Shown one piece after another: positions 1 to 51,899 of a DNA stretch of 64,000 bases. Where the stretch lies: positions 76,863,397 through 76,927,396 of the forward strand of contig JAHLJT010008756.1 of assembly GCA_031308135.1 (NCBI GenBank). The letters run 5' to 3'. The stretch comes from Acheta domesticus. Taxonomy: Eukaryota > Arthropoda > Insecta > Orthoptera > Gryllidae. Made by a program: the position numbers and the translations under genes. The notes under the pieces are model-generated. The model was not told the DNA's origin and ran no database searches. It worked only from the letters and a program-made list of their open reading frames with translations. Every line of letters begins with the position of its first letter. The first letter of the stretch is position 1.

Positions 1-329
1 GCCCTAGAGCCTTAACATTTTTTTTTTTTGAGTTCTTGTGAGGAACGCAAATTATGTTTTCTGTAACATCATTTGCAAAAAGGGACCCTTATTGAACGAT
101 CTAACACATTTTTTTGTTTCTGACACTGCGCTACACGGGTTGCAAAAATCACTGAAAGTTATGTTCCAGTGTAAAGCTATTTTTCAGACGAGGCACTCAT
201 TACCCGTCGCCCTAACGTTTACAAAAGTATTTCGTAATTAAAAAAAAACTTTATTTTTTTTAATTTCTACTTTCATTTCCAGATTAACAAGTGCAAGGAT
301 ACTAGGTGAACGTGAAATGAGATTTGGGG

Positions 330-552
330 GGAATATTTGAGGGAACATTTTGGAGTGCTATTGGTACAATTGAATAATTCTTGGCAGAACAATTGGGAAG
401 AAATTGGAAGAACATCTGGAAGAATGATTAAGAGAACATTTTGGGAGCTTAATTGGAAGAATATCTGTGGAACAAGAAATAGGGATCATTGGGAGAGAGT
501 GATGAACATCTGGGAGAACAACTGGAACTTGTTGAACATACGTACAAGGTAA
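330..552 (+). repeat. Degenerate short tandem repeat (GGGAGAACA/ATTGG)
   Basis: Repeated TTGGAAGAACATCTGG-like and TGGGAGAACAACTGG-like units of about 12-21 bp. The 71-aa open frame here (337-549) is rich in W, N and R because of the repetition and is not a recognised protein. Confidence 0.55.
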
Positions 553-790
553 TATGTAAAATTAAATTGATGCGATAGTAGGTTCGCCAGGATTACAATG
601 CTTCAATATGCAGTTGAGGATCTGTTCTGAAGTCATCCAGCATAAATCTACTTCCACTTTTAAAATAATGATTCCCAATGTGCGGAATGTTAACATGAAT
701 TCAGCAAGTACATTTTAAAGAGAGACGGCTTCAAGCTAACTTTTAACAGAAATTAAAATAGCGGAGACATTAATAGTACATTAGTAAACT
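553..790. other. No recognised feature
   Basis: AT-rich sequence before the first family A copy. No motifs seen. The same holds for 1-330. Confidence 0.4.
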
Positions 791-791
791 G

Positions 792-1222
792 TTGGTGCTA
801 CAGAATGGCACAGACTTTCCCGTATTAGTTTTCTATTAACTCAAAATAAACTTTACGCTATACTAAAGAGTGTAATTAGCATTATCTGATACAAAAGTTT
901 CAAGAAAAATTTTGCAGCCATATTATGAGAAAATGGCGTTTGAGCGTTTCTGAAAATGCGAAATTTCGAGCTACTTTTCACAGAAAACGGTTGTTTTCGA
1001 GAAACTTTACTTGACATTATTTAAGGCACATGTACTCGTAAATATAATAATGTGAAAAAATCGCCGCTGATGTAAATATTATCGACGTGTGAAACATGTG
1101 AAAAAATTTACATTTTTGTAATTTTTGAAAAAAAACAACCTATAGAGGAATATGGCTCTTATGTCATCTGATAGAGTACATTTACCACTGTCCCTACCAA
1201 AAGTTTAAAGAAAAAATTTGGA
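792..1222 (+). repeat. Family A dispersed repeat, 5' part
   Basis: Starts TTGGTGCTACAGAATGGCAC and follows AGACTTTCCCGTATTAGTTT, then TTTGCAGCCATATTATGAGA, TAATAATGTGAAAAAATCG and CACTGTCCCTACCAAAAGTT, as in 7014-7860, with an internal deletion. It breaks off at about 1222. Confidence 0.72.
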
Positions 1223-1929
1223 GTCGTTTCCCGGTCACCGCCCTTTGAAAGAAGACGAATTCAAGGAGAGAGCAGAAAGTGGTGACGTGTACAACAATGA
1301 ACTGCCGCTCGTATTCGGGCTCTTAAAGCTCCATAATCAAATAAGACAGAACATTTGGAATTTATTCTGCCAAATGCGATGCGCGCTGTGGCTTTTTTGT
1401 TGTCTTAGATTTTAAGTTTATGTACAATTGGAAAAAAATTCCATGAGGTCAAGTAAATTCTGATTTTATTAACGAATTTTCGTCTTCTTTTCTCCTATTT
1501 TAAACATTAATTTTGTATTTTAACAGTATTGACTTATTTCTTTTCAATCAACAATGCGATACCTTCCAATTGCCAAATAGGTATCCTCGACATCCATGAG
1601 CTAGCCGACGGTGACACAATATATGGGTTTTCCGGGTTAGTTTTGTGTATAGGTGAAGTCTTAATTATCTTACCGGTTGTGATGGAGGGGTCCAGGATAT
1701 GGGAGAGTTGTTAATTACCAGTGGAGGGAGAAAATAAATTTTCTGATCGATAAGATGTTTGCTATTGTTTTGTCAGGATTAAGTTGATTTTTCCAGATGT
1801 TTGCCCAGGTTTTTATTTTAAGGGTTTTTGAATTTGTTGTTGGACACTATTTGGTGAGTATCCTGAAGCAGATAGGTCTGTTTTATTTTGGTAATTGAGC
1901 TGTATTACAAGTTACAGTAACTTTGGTAA

Positions 1930-2280
1930 TTGAGCTATATTACAAGTTGTTGATGTAATATCTGTGATGCATACGTTGAATGGAGATAAACGGGAGCCTT
2001 GCGGAACGCCACTCTTAACATGTTGAGGGGAATGGTGATTGATGGCTATTACTGAGAAGGTACGTCTGTCAGGAAATGTTTGATGACGTTTAGTATCGGA
2101 GTACTGGCGCAGTAAAACGAAGAGATGGAGAGTCGTCGCTGGCCAGGATACGGGATGCAGCGAGGGTATGAGTGACGGGAGATAGGAATGAAAGCGAAAA
2201 TAACCCCAGAGCATGACATATGTGCAAAATGTTTTAAATGAACTGGTTGAACATAGAGCTCGTGTCTGTGTCATCATTTA
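1930..2280 (-). pseudogene. Jockey-type reverse transcriptase fragment
   Basis: The minus frame from 2277 reads ...FPDRRTFSVIAINHHSPQHV followed by KSGVPQGSRLSPFNVCITDI. SGVPQGSxLSP...I.DI is RT block 4 of Jockey-type LINEs, preceded by the usual RTFSV stretch. The catalytic YADD block and everything upstream is missing. Confidence 0.7.
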
Positions 2281-2644
2281 GGTGCCACGACACCGCAATA
2301 GAATGAGTCGTAGTATATTCATCTGAACTGAATTTAAGGATATTCTTAGAAATGGCCCGTGTGTGAAAGAATCCTGAAAATGTACACTCTATTTTGATTA
2401 GTAATTTTCTTTACTCTTACTTTATTATTGATTTAACGATGTGATATACCAAATGCGGGTGGGCATTTAATGTCGAATTACTTAATAATTTAATGTTAAT
2501 TTAAATTAGTATCGGACACCTTAGTAACGGGTGTAAATAAGTGACCAGGACGTTTCTAGGGAGAACATAAATGGTATGATATGTCACGATATTTTGTAAG
2601 CAGTCACCTTAGCAACGAAGATAAACAATTTCATTAGCTCCGGA

Positions 2645-2740
2645 CTCGGATATATAAAAGAAAATACGTATTTTTCATGTCCCGTCAGCATTCAGAACGC
2701 AGTCACCGAGCCACTTCTAAACACATACTGCAATTGTAAG
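2645..2740 (+). promoter_or_regulatory. Candidate core promoter and short first exon
   Basis: TATATAAAAG (2651-2660) is followed about 30 bases later by GTCAGCATTCAG, an initiator-like context, and then by AATTGTAAGT (donor-like, near 2732). The layout fits an insect TATA promoter with a non-coding first exon. No downstream coding exon was recognised, so it may be fortuitous or belong to a mobile element. Confidence 0.3.
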
Positions 2741-3189
2741 TATTTGGGGGGGGGTAGTCTCTTGCGCAGTGGTCTGTAGTAGATTGTAAGAGTTCCTAAA
2801 CACAGAAAAGAAATACAGTGAAACCTCTTTAGGCAGACCGAGTGATTAATACCTTAAAATGGGCCTTTTAGGAGCTGCTCCTATTAAAGGGAACATCGCA
2901 CTATTAAACTTCTCGCCGCTGTTGCTGCCACAACTACGGTAGGCATCGTAACGCTATTTTGGTTTCAAATGAAAGCTTTATTATATTGAATCATTAAATT
3001 ACTTTGATCGACTGTATTTATTAATTAATATGTTTACAAAAAAGTATAGTACAGTTTACTTTAAGAACTGTCCTTCTTCCGGTAATTCGTTATTGACATA
3101 AGGTGATCTCCTGATGATCATAATCGAGGGGTTATGTTTTGCTCTTTGAAATTATTTTTCAACTTTATAACGCGGTAGTTTCTCTCAGT

Positions 3190-3495
3190 TTCCTCGAAAG
3201 TTTCCCCTTCGGATGGATCGTGACACGGCACGGTTTCCTGACCTGAAGGACCCAGATTCGAATCCCTGCGTAGACTGGGATTTTTATCAGGCGCTTTCCA
3301 TTCAGGGTGGCTCTGTGGTCGGCACACCTTCCAGCCTCCTTTCCAAGTGAGTACCGGGACTTCGTGGGGGTAAAGGCGGCCGGAGAGTTGTGCTCGCCAC
3401 ACAACCTTCTCCTTGTGCCCACGGCGACGAAAAGGTGAACCCCTACCTTCATCTCCCCTTAGGGCCACATCGGCCGGTGTGCAATTGCACATTTA
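3190..3495 (+). repeat. tRNA-derived SINE
   Basis: Carries GATTCGAATCCC (3255-3266), a good pol III B box, about 45 bases after an A-box-like GATGGATCGTGACACGG (3212-3228). A GC-rich body follows (GGTGGCTCTGTGGTCGGCAC, GAGTACCGGGACTTCG, GGTAAAGGCGGCCGG, CACATCGGCCGG). Both minus-strand frames here (95 and 124 codons) are by-products. Confidence 0.65.
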
Positions 3496-3499
3496 CCTC

Positions 3500-6370
3500 T
3501 TCTAGTTATCGTGAAATCTCTTGCTCCCGCTCGCTGTTGCTTATCTGAAAGACACCTGAAACGCCTTGGCTGACAACGCAAACTCTACGGTTTATTATTT
3601 CCGTGAGAGCTTTTCTGTTCGTCTTAAAGAGAATGCAATGTTACATTATGTCGGCGCATTGGTGTCAAAAATGATTCATATTTGGCGCCGTGGCGGGAGA
3701 TTGGTTTTTAAGAACAATCTTTGGCCTTTATTACTAGCTCAGAATTTGCATTTTAAACAACCGCGTGCTGGCTGCGAAAAGAGCGGGTATATAAAGTTTC
3801 TTTGTTTTCGTCGTATTGGCGTGAGAACAGGTTAAGCTATCAAAGTTGGCACTACTGACGCCGCTCCAAAACATTTTCAAGGAACAACTGCTTTTCCGCG
3901 GGAAACACGCCAAAGGCACGAGTGAAATTTTGTGGAATACAGAAGAAGGCTTTGCTTTTCATGTGAGATTGAGGTAAAAAGGTGAACGATTTATTCTATG
4001 ATTGCTTATTTCTTCATATTATCTTCTAATTACAGGGGTACATTGTGTCTTTTCAGAGATCGAGCGAGCGAGCATTCCATAACGTTCGTCTTGCCATAAA
4101 CCAAACTGATGCGCTCTCTCAACCTGAATATTAACCTAAATCTGAGTCCGAATAAGAAGCTATATTTGCAGCGTTAACAACAAGTAAGGAGGTTCATTCA
4201 TTTTCGAAAGCCAACGAGGTTTCGGTGGTCGCCAGATAGAAATGAGTAACCAAAATACTTTTACTTAGGAATAGATACTAAATCCTCTACGTTCATCACT
4301 ACGTTTCTTTTACTATTGCAGTTTAAGGAACTAGGTGCTAAAACAACACGTACTTTCTCGACCGTATTTTCACGCAGAATTAAGCAAAAGTACTATAATT
4401 TTCAAACTATACATGATCTTATTTCAAAATCTACCTTTAAGGAACAGATTTCATTAAGAGAAAACAGAGACGCGAGGAATGACACCTCATTCGTCGTGAT
4501 TGGTCAACAAATGTTATGCGACAATTCTGATGAAATTGATATATTCGTGTATTTCGTAACTAGATGTTGGTTTTTTATTTTAAAGATATTTCGCAAGATG
4601 GCAGTGTAATTAATACGTTATTGTTCTTTATCCCAATGGGTTGATTGCAATGTCTAAATATATCAGCATATCAAGAGCGAGCATATCAAGAGTGAGTGTC
4701 GATGCTTTTCAGTTTTAGTTATCGATGCTTCCCTTCTAGTTTATCATCTTCATCATCGTTAAGGATTAGACCAGACTAATCTACCAAGAGAACAGCCTCT
4801 CTACCTGCTTCTCCTTTCCCGTACAGCATTGATTAGGAAAGATGGAGCAACAACTCATTGATTATCCTTTTCAAAGTATCCAGTCAGTATTTTCGGTAGA
4901 CTTTTAATTCAACTTGTATGCTGTATTATTCTGCATAACTTGTATGCTTGTATTCTGGAACAAAGTTTTTTTAAGGGATATTTTCGTTTCTTAATTGAAT
5001 CATCGACGTTCAGTCCCTCGATGTATTTCAGAAATCGCATTTCGTTTCAAATAATTCCATTTTATCTGATATCTTGTAAATTTCTTTGCTTTTTCAACTT
5101 GTAAGAGACTAAAATTTGATCGATTGCTTTTCCGCTCATCCCTTCATAATTCCGAAAACTAGAATGTATATTTGTTTTAAAAGTGCATGCGAGCCGAGTA
5201 GTAGGTATTTGAAAATAACTGAATTACAGACACTTCTTTGAAAGCTGGAATATTAATAGGCCTTCTATAAATACAGGAAGTCATACAATGTGGAATGTTC
5301 CAGAAATTTATAGGTAGATATTTTTAAGATATAAGCGACTAGAAGCAACGGCAGTTACGGTGACTATCGCAAGAGTCCCTTGTTCTCAAAACAATGTGAC
5401 TATCGTAAGTTAAAAATCACGCTATAAACTTGGATCAAGGAGTATTTGATGTAATTTTACAACTATAAATTACGATAAAATGATTAGGTCCCTGGAATGA
5501 TCCTTGGCCAAGCAGATCAGGCAAAATGAAGAATACGTACAGAAAATTCATTGGTATAATTGTTGCAAGAACATTGTGAAACGTTTGTATGCGTATTGAT
5601 AGATAAAGTTAAGAGTCCTTCAGTTTAAACTGATTAGGATTTTCCGCGATTCCATCCTTGCACATTGAATCATTCTATGAGTATTACATCGCTACATAGT
5701 GGTCTAAATGTAGAATAAAAAGTTGCAATATTAGAATATCGTAACCAATTATACAGAATGAATGTGTAATTATAACACCACTTGCTTTAGCAAGAAGAAA
5801 AAATAAAACAAAATTTCTCATTATATCTTTATCATGGCATTTGTAGAATTACTTCTAGTTTGAATTCTCCAACTTTTAACAATCCTAAATTGAATTATCT
5901 CATTCGTCAAAATATATTTAAACATCGTATACTTCTTTTTATTTCTTTACGTCAAAAACTGTTTAAAACTGCGTGTGACGAGCTATGGGGAGAAGTGAAA
6001 TTTGTGCACGTTTTCTTAATTCTGTGATCTCTATCCTGAACCATATTCTAGTCAAATTTTGAACATAGTTAAAAGAGCGTTTTTTTAGGTTTTCGCTCCT
6101 ATATATAATAAAATATATTTTCAAAGGTAAATTAGCTATAAATTTGCGCCCTTAACCCTCATCATGTTCTCCATGAAAGAAACTCTTAACAATTACATTT
6201 ACCAAATGAACAAAAAATTATGTTGCAGGGCTGTATATGGAAGATATATATGACAATTGTGCGAGTTGTACTGAGAGCCAGAAGGTCAATGCGATCAACG
6301 GCATCACTTTCTTAATCAAACAAATTTGGAGCCTACTTATGTCAAAATATGATCCTCTGGGAATGTTTGC
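3500..6370. other. Intergenic DNA without recognised features
   Basis: Only short unconserved frames (3566-3832, 4316-4606). Small local duplications such as CATATCAAGAG(C/T)GAG near 4667-4696. No terminal repeats or protein motifs. Confidence 0.4.
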
Positions 6371-6375
6371 AACGA

Positions 6376-6600
6376 ATCACCCCGAATTTTTCAGTTAAAT
6401 GTCGACCTGTGCTATCGTTTATATTAGTTCTGTTTTAGTAACACAAATGTGATTGGCATCATGCAAAGAGGAGGAATAATATGTGAAGCGCCCCGAATTC
6501 TTCAGTTAAATGTTGACATGTGCTATTGTTTATATTACTTCTGTTTCACTAACACAAATATGATGTGCATAATGTAAAGAGGAGGAAAAAAATTGTTCCC
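6376..6600. repeat. Tandem duplication of about 112 bp
   Basis: Two copies with CCCCGAATT(T/C)TTCAGTTAAA, TGTGCTAT(C/T)GTTTATATTA, TAACACAAA and AAAGAGGAGGA in the same order. Confidence 0.8.
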
Positions 6601-7013
6601 TTTAACTTAAATGTGTATTATCTACACTTCTATATACTAATATAAAAAGACAGACGTGCCTTGACTTACAGCGCGATAATCCCTGAATTTACTGACCAAT
6701 ACTGACGAAGCTCTTGAGCTAGCTTCCTTTAAAGGTTTGGAATACTATAGGCGATGATTTACAAACACAAACCGTAACATATTCACAAAATAATTACTTT
6801 TCTGGACATTTTTCGGCAAGCATTGCATCATACATTCAAGAGTGCATCAATGTCAATAGTTTAGCTGCGCACCACCAAAAGATGACGTCTGAAATCTACC
6901 ACTGATTTCATCAACGTACAGAATTGCGTACTTAGAGGACTGTTTCTTTATTTTTCACAGTCAGTTGTCTAACCCGAACTAATTGTGAGTTTTTTTCCGC
7001 TTTATTTATAAAA

Positions 7014-8640
7014 ACTAGTGGTGCTACATAATGGCACAGACTTTCCCGTATTAGTTTTCTATTTCCTTGGGTCTTCGCTAGCTATTCGGAATTGCCACAC
7101 TCTTTCTTGCCAGCTACCATCTATCACCGCCAAAAGTACATTTTTTTGTCATTTTCTTAATTTTTCGGGTTCCTATTGGTAGAACAGAAACATTAATTTT
7201 ATAATATTAAAGAACACAAAATCCTAGCCCTTAATTTTCTTTTAAAAATTACGTGCCGTTTAAGAGAAAATGGCGTTTTAGCACTACTAAAAATGCGAAA
7301 CTTGAAGCTCATTTTCACAGAAAATTTTTGAGTTTTCAAAATACTTTATTTGAAGTTATTTAAAGCACTTACACTCACAAATATAATAATGTTTACAAAT
7401 TGCGGATAATGTGCATATTAAAGATGTGAGAGAGCTTTCAAAAAATTTACATTTATATAATTTTTGAAAAAACAAAAAAAACTCAAAATAAACTTTACAC
7501 TCTTTAATATGACGTAATTATTACTATCTGTTACAAAAGTTTGAAGAAAAAATTTGCAGCCATATATGAGAAAATGGCGTTTGAGTATTTCTGAAAATTC
7601 CGAAATTTGAGCTACTTTTCACAGAAAACGGTAGTGTTTTCGAGAAATTTTACTTGACATTATTTAAAGCATATATACTTGTAAATATAATAATGTGAAA
7701 AAATCGCCGATAATGTAAATATTAACGACGTGAGAGACAAGTAACAAAATTTACATTTTTGTAATTTTTCAAAACAACCAACCGATAGACCAATATGGCT
7801 TTTATGTCATCTGATAGAGTAAATTTACCACTATCCCTACCAAAAGTTTAAAGAAAAAATTTTGAGCCGTTTTTGAGAAAATCTTGTTTTTTTTTTTTAA
7901 TTTTTTAATGTTGCACATAATTCACGCAATATTGCACGAAAACTACTAAAATTTTGAGAAACATTTTCATGACCTTTATGAAAGAACTCAATATGCAGAA
8001 CAAATTTTAGTTGAAGAAAAAATCTCTTATCTTCAATTTTGTAGCTGGAGAAAGACGCCGAAAAAAAAATCAAACTTTCACAATTTTCGAAAATTCAGAG
8101 TGATCCCTGAAAATCGGACCAATGCTATGTTTTTAAGTGTATTTTACTCTATTGATACAAGAAATTTAAAGAAAAAATTTGAAGCCGTTTTTGAGAAAAT
8201 TTTGAAAATACCCGGGTGGCTTCATATAAAGTACCCCCAAATTTTGAAGAATCTTTTTCAAAATCTCAAAGCTTTGACTATAATCAGATCGACTATGGAA
8301 TATCCATTTTGAAATAAATCGTACGTATGGTTTAGGCGCTAGCAGTGCTCACAGACGGACAGACAGACGGGCAGACGGACGTTTTCCTTTCAATTGGTTT
8401 TTTCGGTACCAAGGACCTAGAAAACAGGGTTTCTGGCTACACCACGTGTTGGGGGATTTTTTTTCTTAATTTAGCAACTGGTTTTATCCACATATTCGTT
8501 TTCACGGCCCGGCAATTAATTTTTTTCCGCCGAAAATTGGCCATTTTTTTCGCGCAGCATTACATAACTTTCCCTATACTACGTATATCACTTCGTGTAT
8601 ACGTACGTATACGGGAAAGAAAAAGCTAACAGGAAACTAC
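7014..8640 (+). repeat. Family A dispersed repeat, most complete copy (1.6 kb)
   Basis: Begins ACTAGTGGTGCTACATAATG, passes ACTTTCCCGTATTAGTTTTC, TGGGTCTTCGCTAGCTATTC, TATGAGAAAATGGCG and AGCCGTTTTTGAGAAAA blocks, a GACGGACAGACAGACGGGCA stretch (8351-8370), GTACCAAGGACCTAGAAAAC and GCGCAGCATTACATAACTTT, and ends in an imperfect hairpin CTTTCCCTATAC / GTATACGGGAAAG near 8572-8620. No long open frame. At least ten other copies or fragments occur in the window in both orientations. It is an unclassified non-autonomous element. Confidence 0.75.
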
Positions 8641-8859
8641 ATTTGCATTTGGTTGTTTTCACATTTTAACCGAGTATATCTTAATCTAGCATTCAATTTG
8701 AATAAAACATTCAAATGAAACTACATACACCTACCACAATAGTACAATTAGCTCACATCTAGAAGACATTCATATATTTCATTTATAAACGACTTGAAAA
8801 TTACGTTCTCGCATTTGCCTGGGAGAAGACTAAAGGTCGCGCGTCTAATTAGTGGCATC

Positions 8860-9100
8860 TGGAATCCGCTAATAGGCCGGAGGCACCGTTGCGCGCTGCC
8901 GGCCGCTTAACGATTCGGCCGTGCTCTGTCAACAGCAGCGGGCAGCCCCGGATTTCCACGCGCCCCCATTGGCCGAGTTTCTCCAGAGCGCGGCCTCGCT
9001 CAAGTCCCGCGCGTTGATTTCCTCGTTGCCCTCCTCGCACTCGGATAAATACCCGACGAAAATTTGAGGTACGCGTAAAGTACACGCGGCCGCCGTTGCG
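8860..9100 (+). promoter_or_regulatory. GC-rich promoter-like region of the carboxylesterase
   Basis: This stretch is markedly richer in G+C and CpG than the DNA around it and ends at the esterase ATG. It holds a reverse CCAAT box (ATTGG, 8968-8972) and a TATA-like GATAAATA at 9044-9051, about 50 bases before the ATG, which would leave a 5' leader of about 20-30 bases. The start site is inferred; an upstream non-coding exon cannot be excluded. Confidence 0.45.
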
Positions 9101-49731
<40,631 letters not shown>

Positions 49732-49744
49732 TTGCACAGTATTT

Positions 49745-49750
49745 AATAAA
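49745..49750 (+). promoter_or_regulatory. Polyadenylation signal AATAAA
   Basis: A canonical AATAAA starting 14 bases after the esterase stop codon; a downstream T-rich stretch follows. It implies a very short 3' UTR unless a later site is used. Confidence 0.6.
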
Positions 49751-49754
49751 AACA

Positions 49755-51685
49755 ATTTATTTGGATCGCTGAGAATCACTGACCAAAATTCATTGCCATC
49801 GATGCTGACGGTATTTGTTCATCATCATTTTGCATTTCTTTACGTATGATCTGGCGTAAATGAAAACTGTTATTATTAGATATTCGTCGGGCTAACGATA
49901 AACCTGCTACACTCGTAACTCTATTGATTGACAGCAACGGTATAAACTTTAATTTCGAGGCATAGAAATAATTTGGAATGTAAACAATATTTAAAACTAT
50001 TTGCGGTGATACAAATATTTTAAAATAAGTAGTACTTTTCATAAATACGTAATATAGTATGTAAAAGTCATTGACTGTACGTAAGCGCCTTTACTTCTAT
50101 ATACTTTTCTATTATGAAATATAATGCGACCATACGCCTAGACTCTTGAACTGTAATTTTACTGGCTTCTAAATTCATAAAAATAAAGTAATGAGTATTT
50201 TCGTATTTTTTTATTTGTAGGATGCCAGTCCATAACAAAACGAGGTTTTAAACAAACTCTTCCCTGACTCGACTATTCCTCGGAAACAGAAAAGTACAAA
50301 AGAAAGTGGATATTTTCAGCCCTTTCATTTCATTTCAAAATTAGGTTTAATTATCGCCAATTTAATGAATCAAGTCCTTCATGTTATGCCGGAAAGGCTA
50401 CAACTGGACGCACAGCGTTTCAACAACATATTTACCTACACCAATCATGAATTTTCTAGAATTCTATCAGAATGAATGTAGATTTGCAATAGAATCCGGA
50501 TAAAAATAGTTCCACTTGATTGGCCTTGCTGAGAAGAATCAAAGGATCTGTTTGAACACCTTGGTGCGCAAGAACTCACAAACACCTTTTTTAGAAGTCT
50601 AAAACTAAAAAGACTGGTTTATTTATTTCGAGAATTCTCTCAGATTCTTGAGAAAGATCCGAAAAAAGTCTGTTCCCCACGTGTGGACTGCGACGTGCCA
50701 AATGACTTCAGTTACTCCAATTGATGGACCGGAAAACATCGAACCATGAGTTGCGGATGACCAAGCGCACAAATGCAGATTACCCGATTCCATGTGTACA
50801 ATAAGCCTATCATATGGACGATGAAATTTTTATCTTGCACTTCTAATAGAGAAAAATATTTTAAAAATTTTCAAGTACTATGACGTTACAGTAAGTAGTA
50901 CGAGATGAGTTTGTATAAACCAACTACGTGAATATTCCACTTTATATTTCCATATAAAGTGTTTTTATGGTAATTAGCGTAATTACATACACGTTTTGCA
51001 GATCTGAATTCCTGTTCCATACGTCACTTTGAAAATACCAATTAAAGCCGTTTTGTATGAAGTTATTAATCATGCGATTAACTCATTTGAACTGTGAAAA
51101 CTCCACCACCCAATTAGGAAGAGTCGAAGTTCTAAACTCATAGGACTGCTAAACACCCATCTTCGTCCCTCACATGAATTAGGGCCGGATGAATGGGTTG
51201 AATATCAAGAAGAGGATAATGTAAACCGGGGGGAGAATCGACAAAAAGAAAAATCGTCTTCTAAAATAATTATGCTACTCGAGTTTCTAAAGCCGAATAG
51301 TAACCCTATTTTGTGAAGGAAATTTTTGACTTTAGTGTAGAATAGAGTAAGTAATGTCATAAAAGTTAAGCGGAAGATCGTCAATCTAAGCATTTGGCTA
51401 GAAAAAATGTTGAAATTCAAAACTGACACAACCGTACTATTTTTCGGACGATTCCTTTTGCAAGACACATTTTCCTGTGGTACAACATTACTCCTTATAA
51501 TGTATTTTTCTAGTGTAATATCATTTTACATTTATTCACTTCATAGTTTTATGAAGTCACGACATTTGAATGAATATAAGACGATGTAAATAAGTGCCTA
51601 ATAACATCATTTGCCTTTAAATACTTTGGACACTATCGGGTTAACATGAAAATAGTAATTAACTTGTCTATTTCGCTGTTCGGGA
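49755..51685. other. Intergenic DNA without recognised features
   Basis: Unique-looking AT-rich DNA. The frames at 49776-50042, 51205-51468 and 51407-51589 show no motif. Confidence 0.45.
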
Positions 51686-51689
51686 GACG

Positions 51690-51870
51690 ATGCGTCGTAT
51701 GAACAGGTGCCAATGTTTCGGCCGTCCTCAGGATACAATTTTGCTCTGAGGAAGGTGGCAGAATGAATGCCTTTACTAGCAACAGCTCATTTTTTGATTT
51801 TCCTAGGGCTCGGTGTCTCCAGGTAGGTACCGATTCCGGTCGCGGAAGCTTACGTTTTCAGTATTTAACT
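51690..51870 (+). repeat. Diverged relative of the 28292-28467 inverted repeat
   Basis: Shares AGGTGCCAATGTTTCGGCCG, CTGAGGAAGGTGGCAGAATG and, further on, ATTCCGGTCGCGGAAGCTTA with the inverted repeat at 28292-28467 and its left flank. The arms are degenerate here and the hammerhead-like order is broken. Confidence 0.6.
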
Positions 51871-51899
51871 TACTTTTAAGAGGGTATATATTGACAATG

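Noticed and set aside
1218..1415. 65-codon frame after the first family A fragment
   Set aside because: Starts within the repeat border, shows no known motif, and composition does not suggest coding.
3118..3492. Two overlapping minus frames of 124 and 95 codons
   Set aside because: Both lie on a tRNA-derived SINE and reflect its GC content.
3787..3796. TATATAAAG as a second promoter
   Set aside because: No initiator-like context or exon follows; chance in AT-rich DNA is likely.
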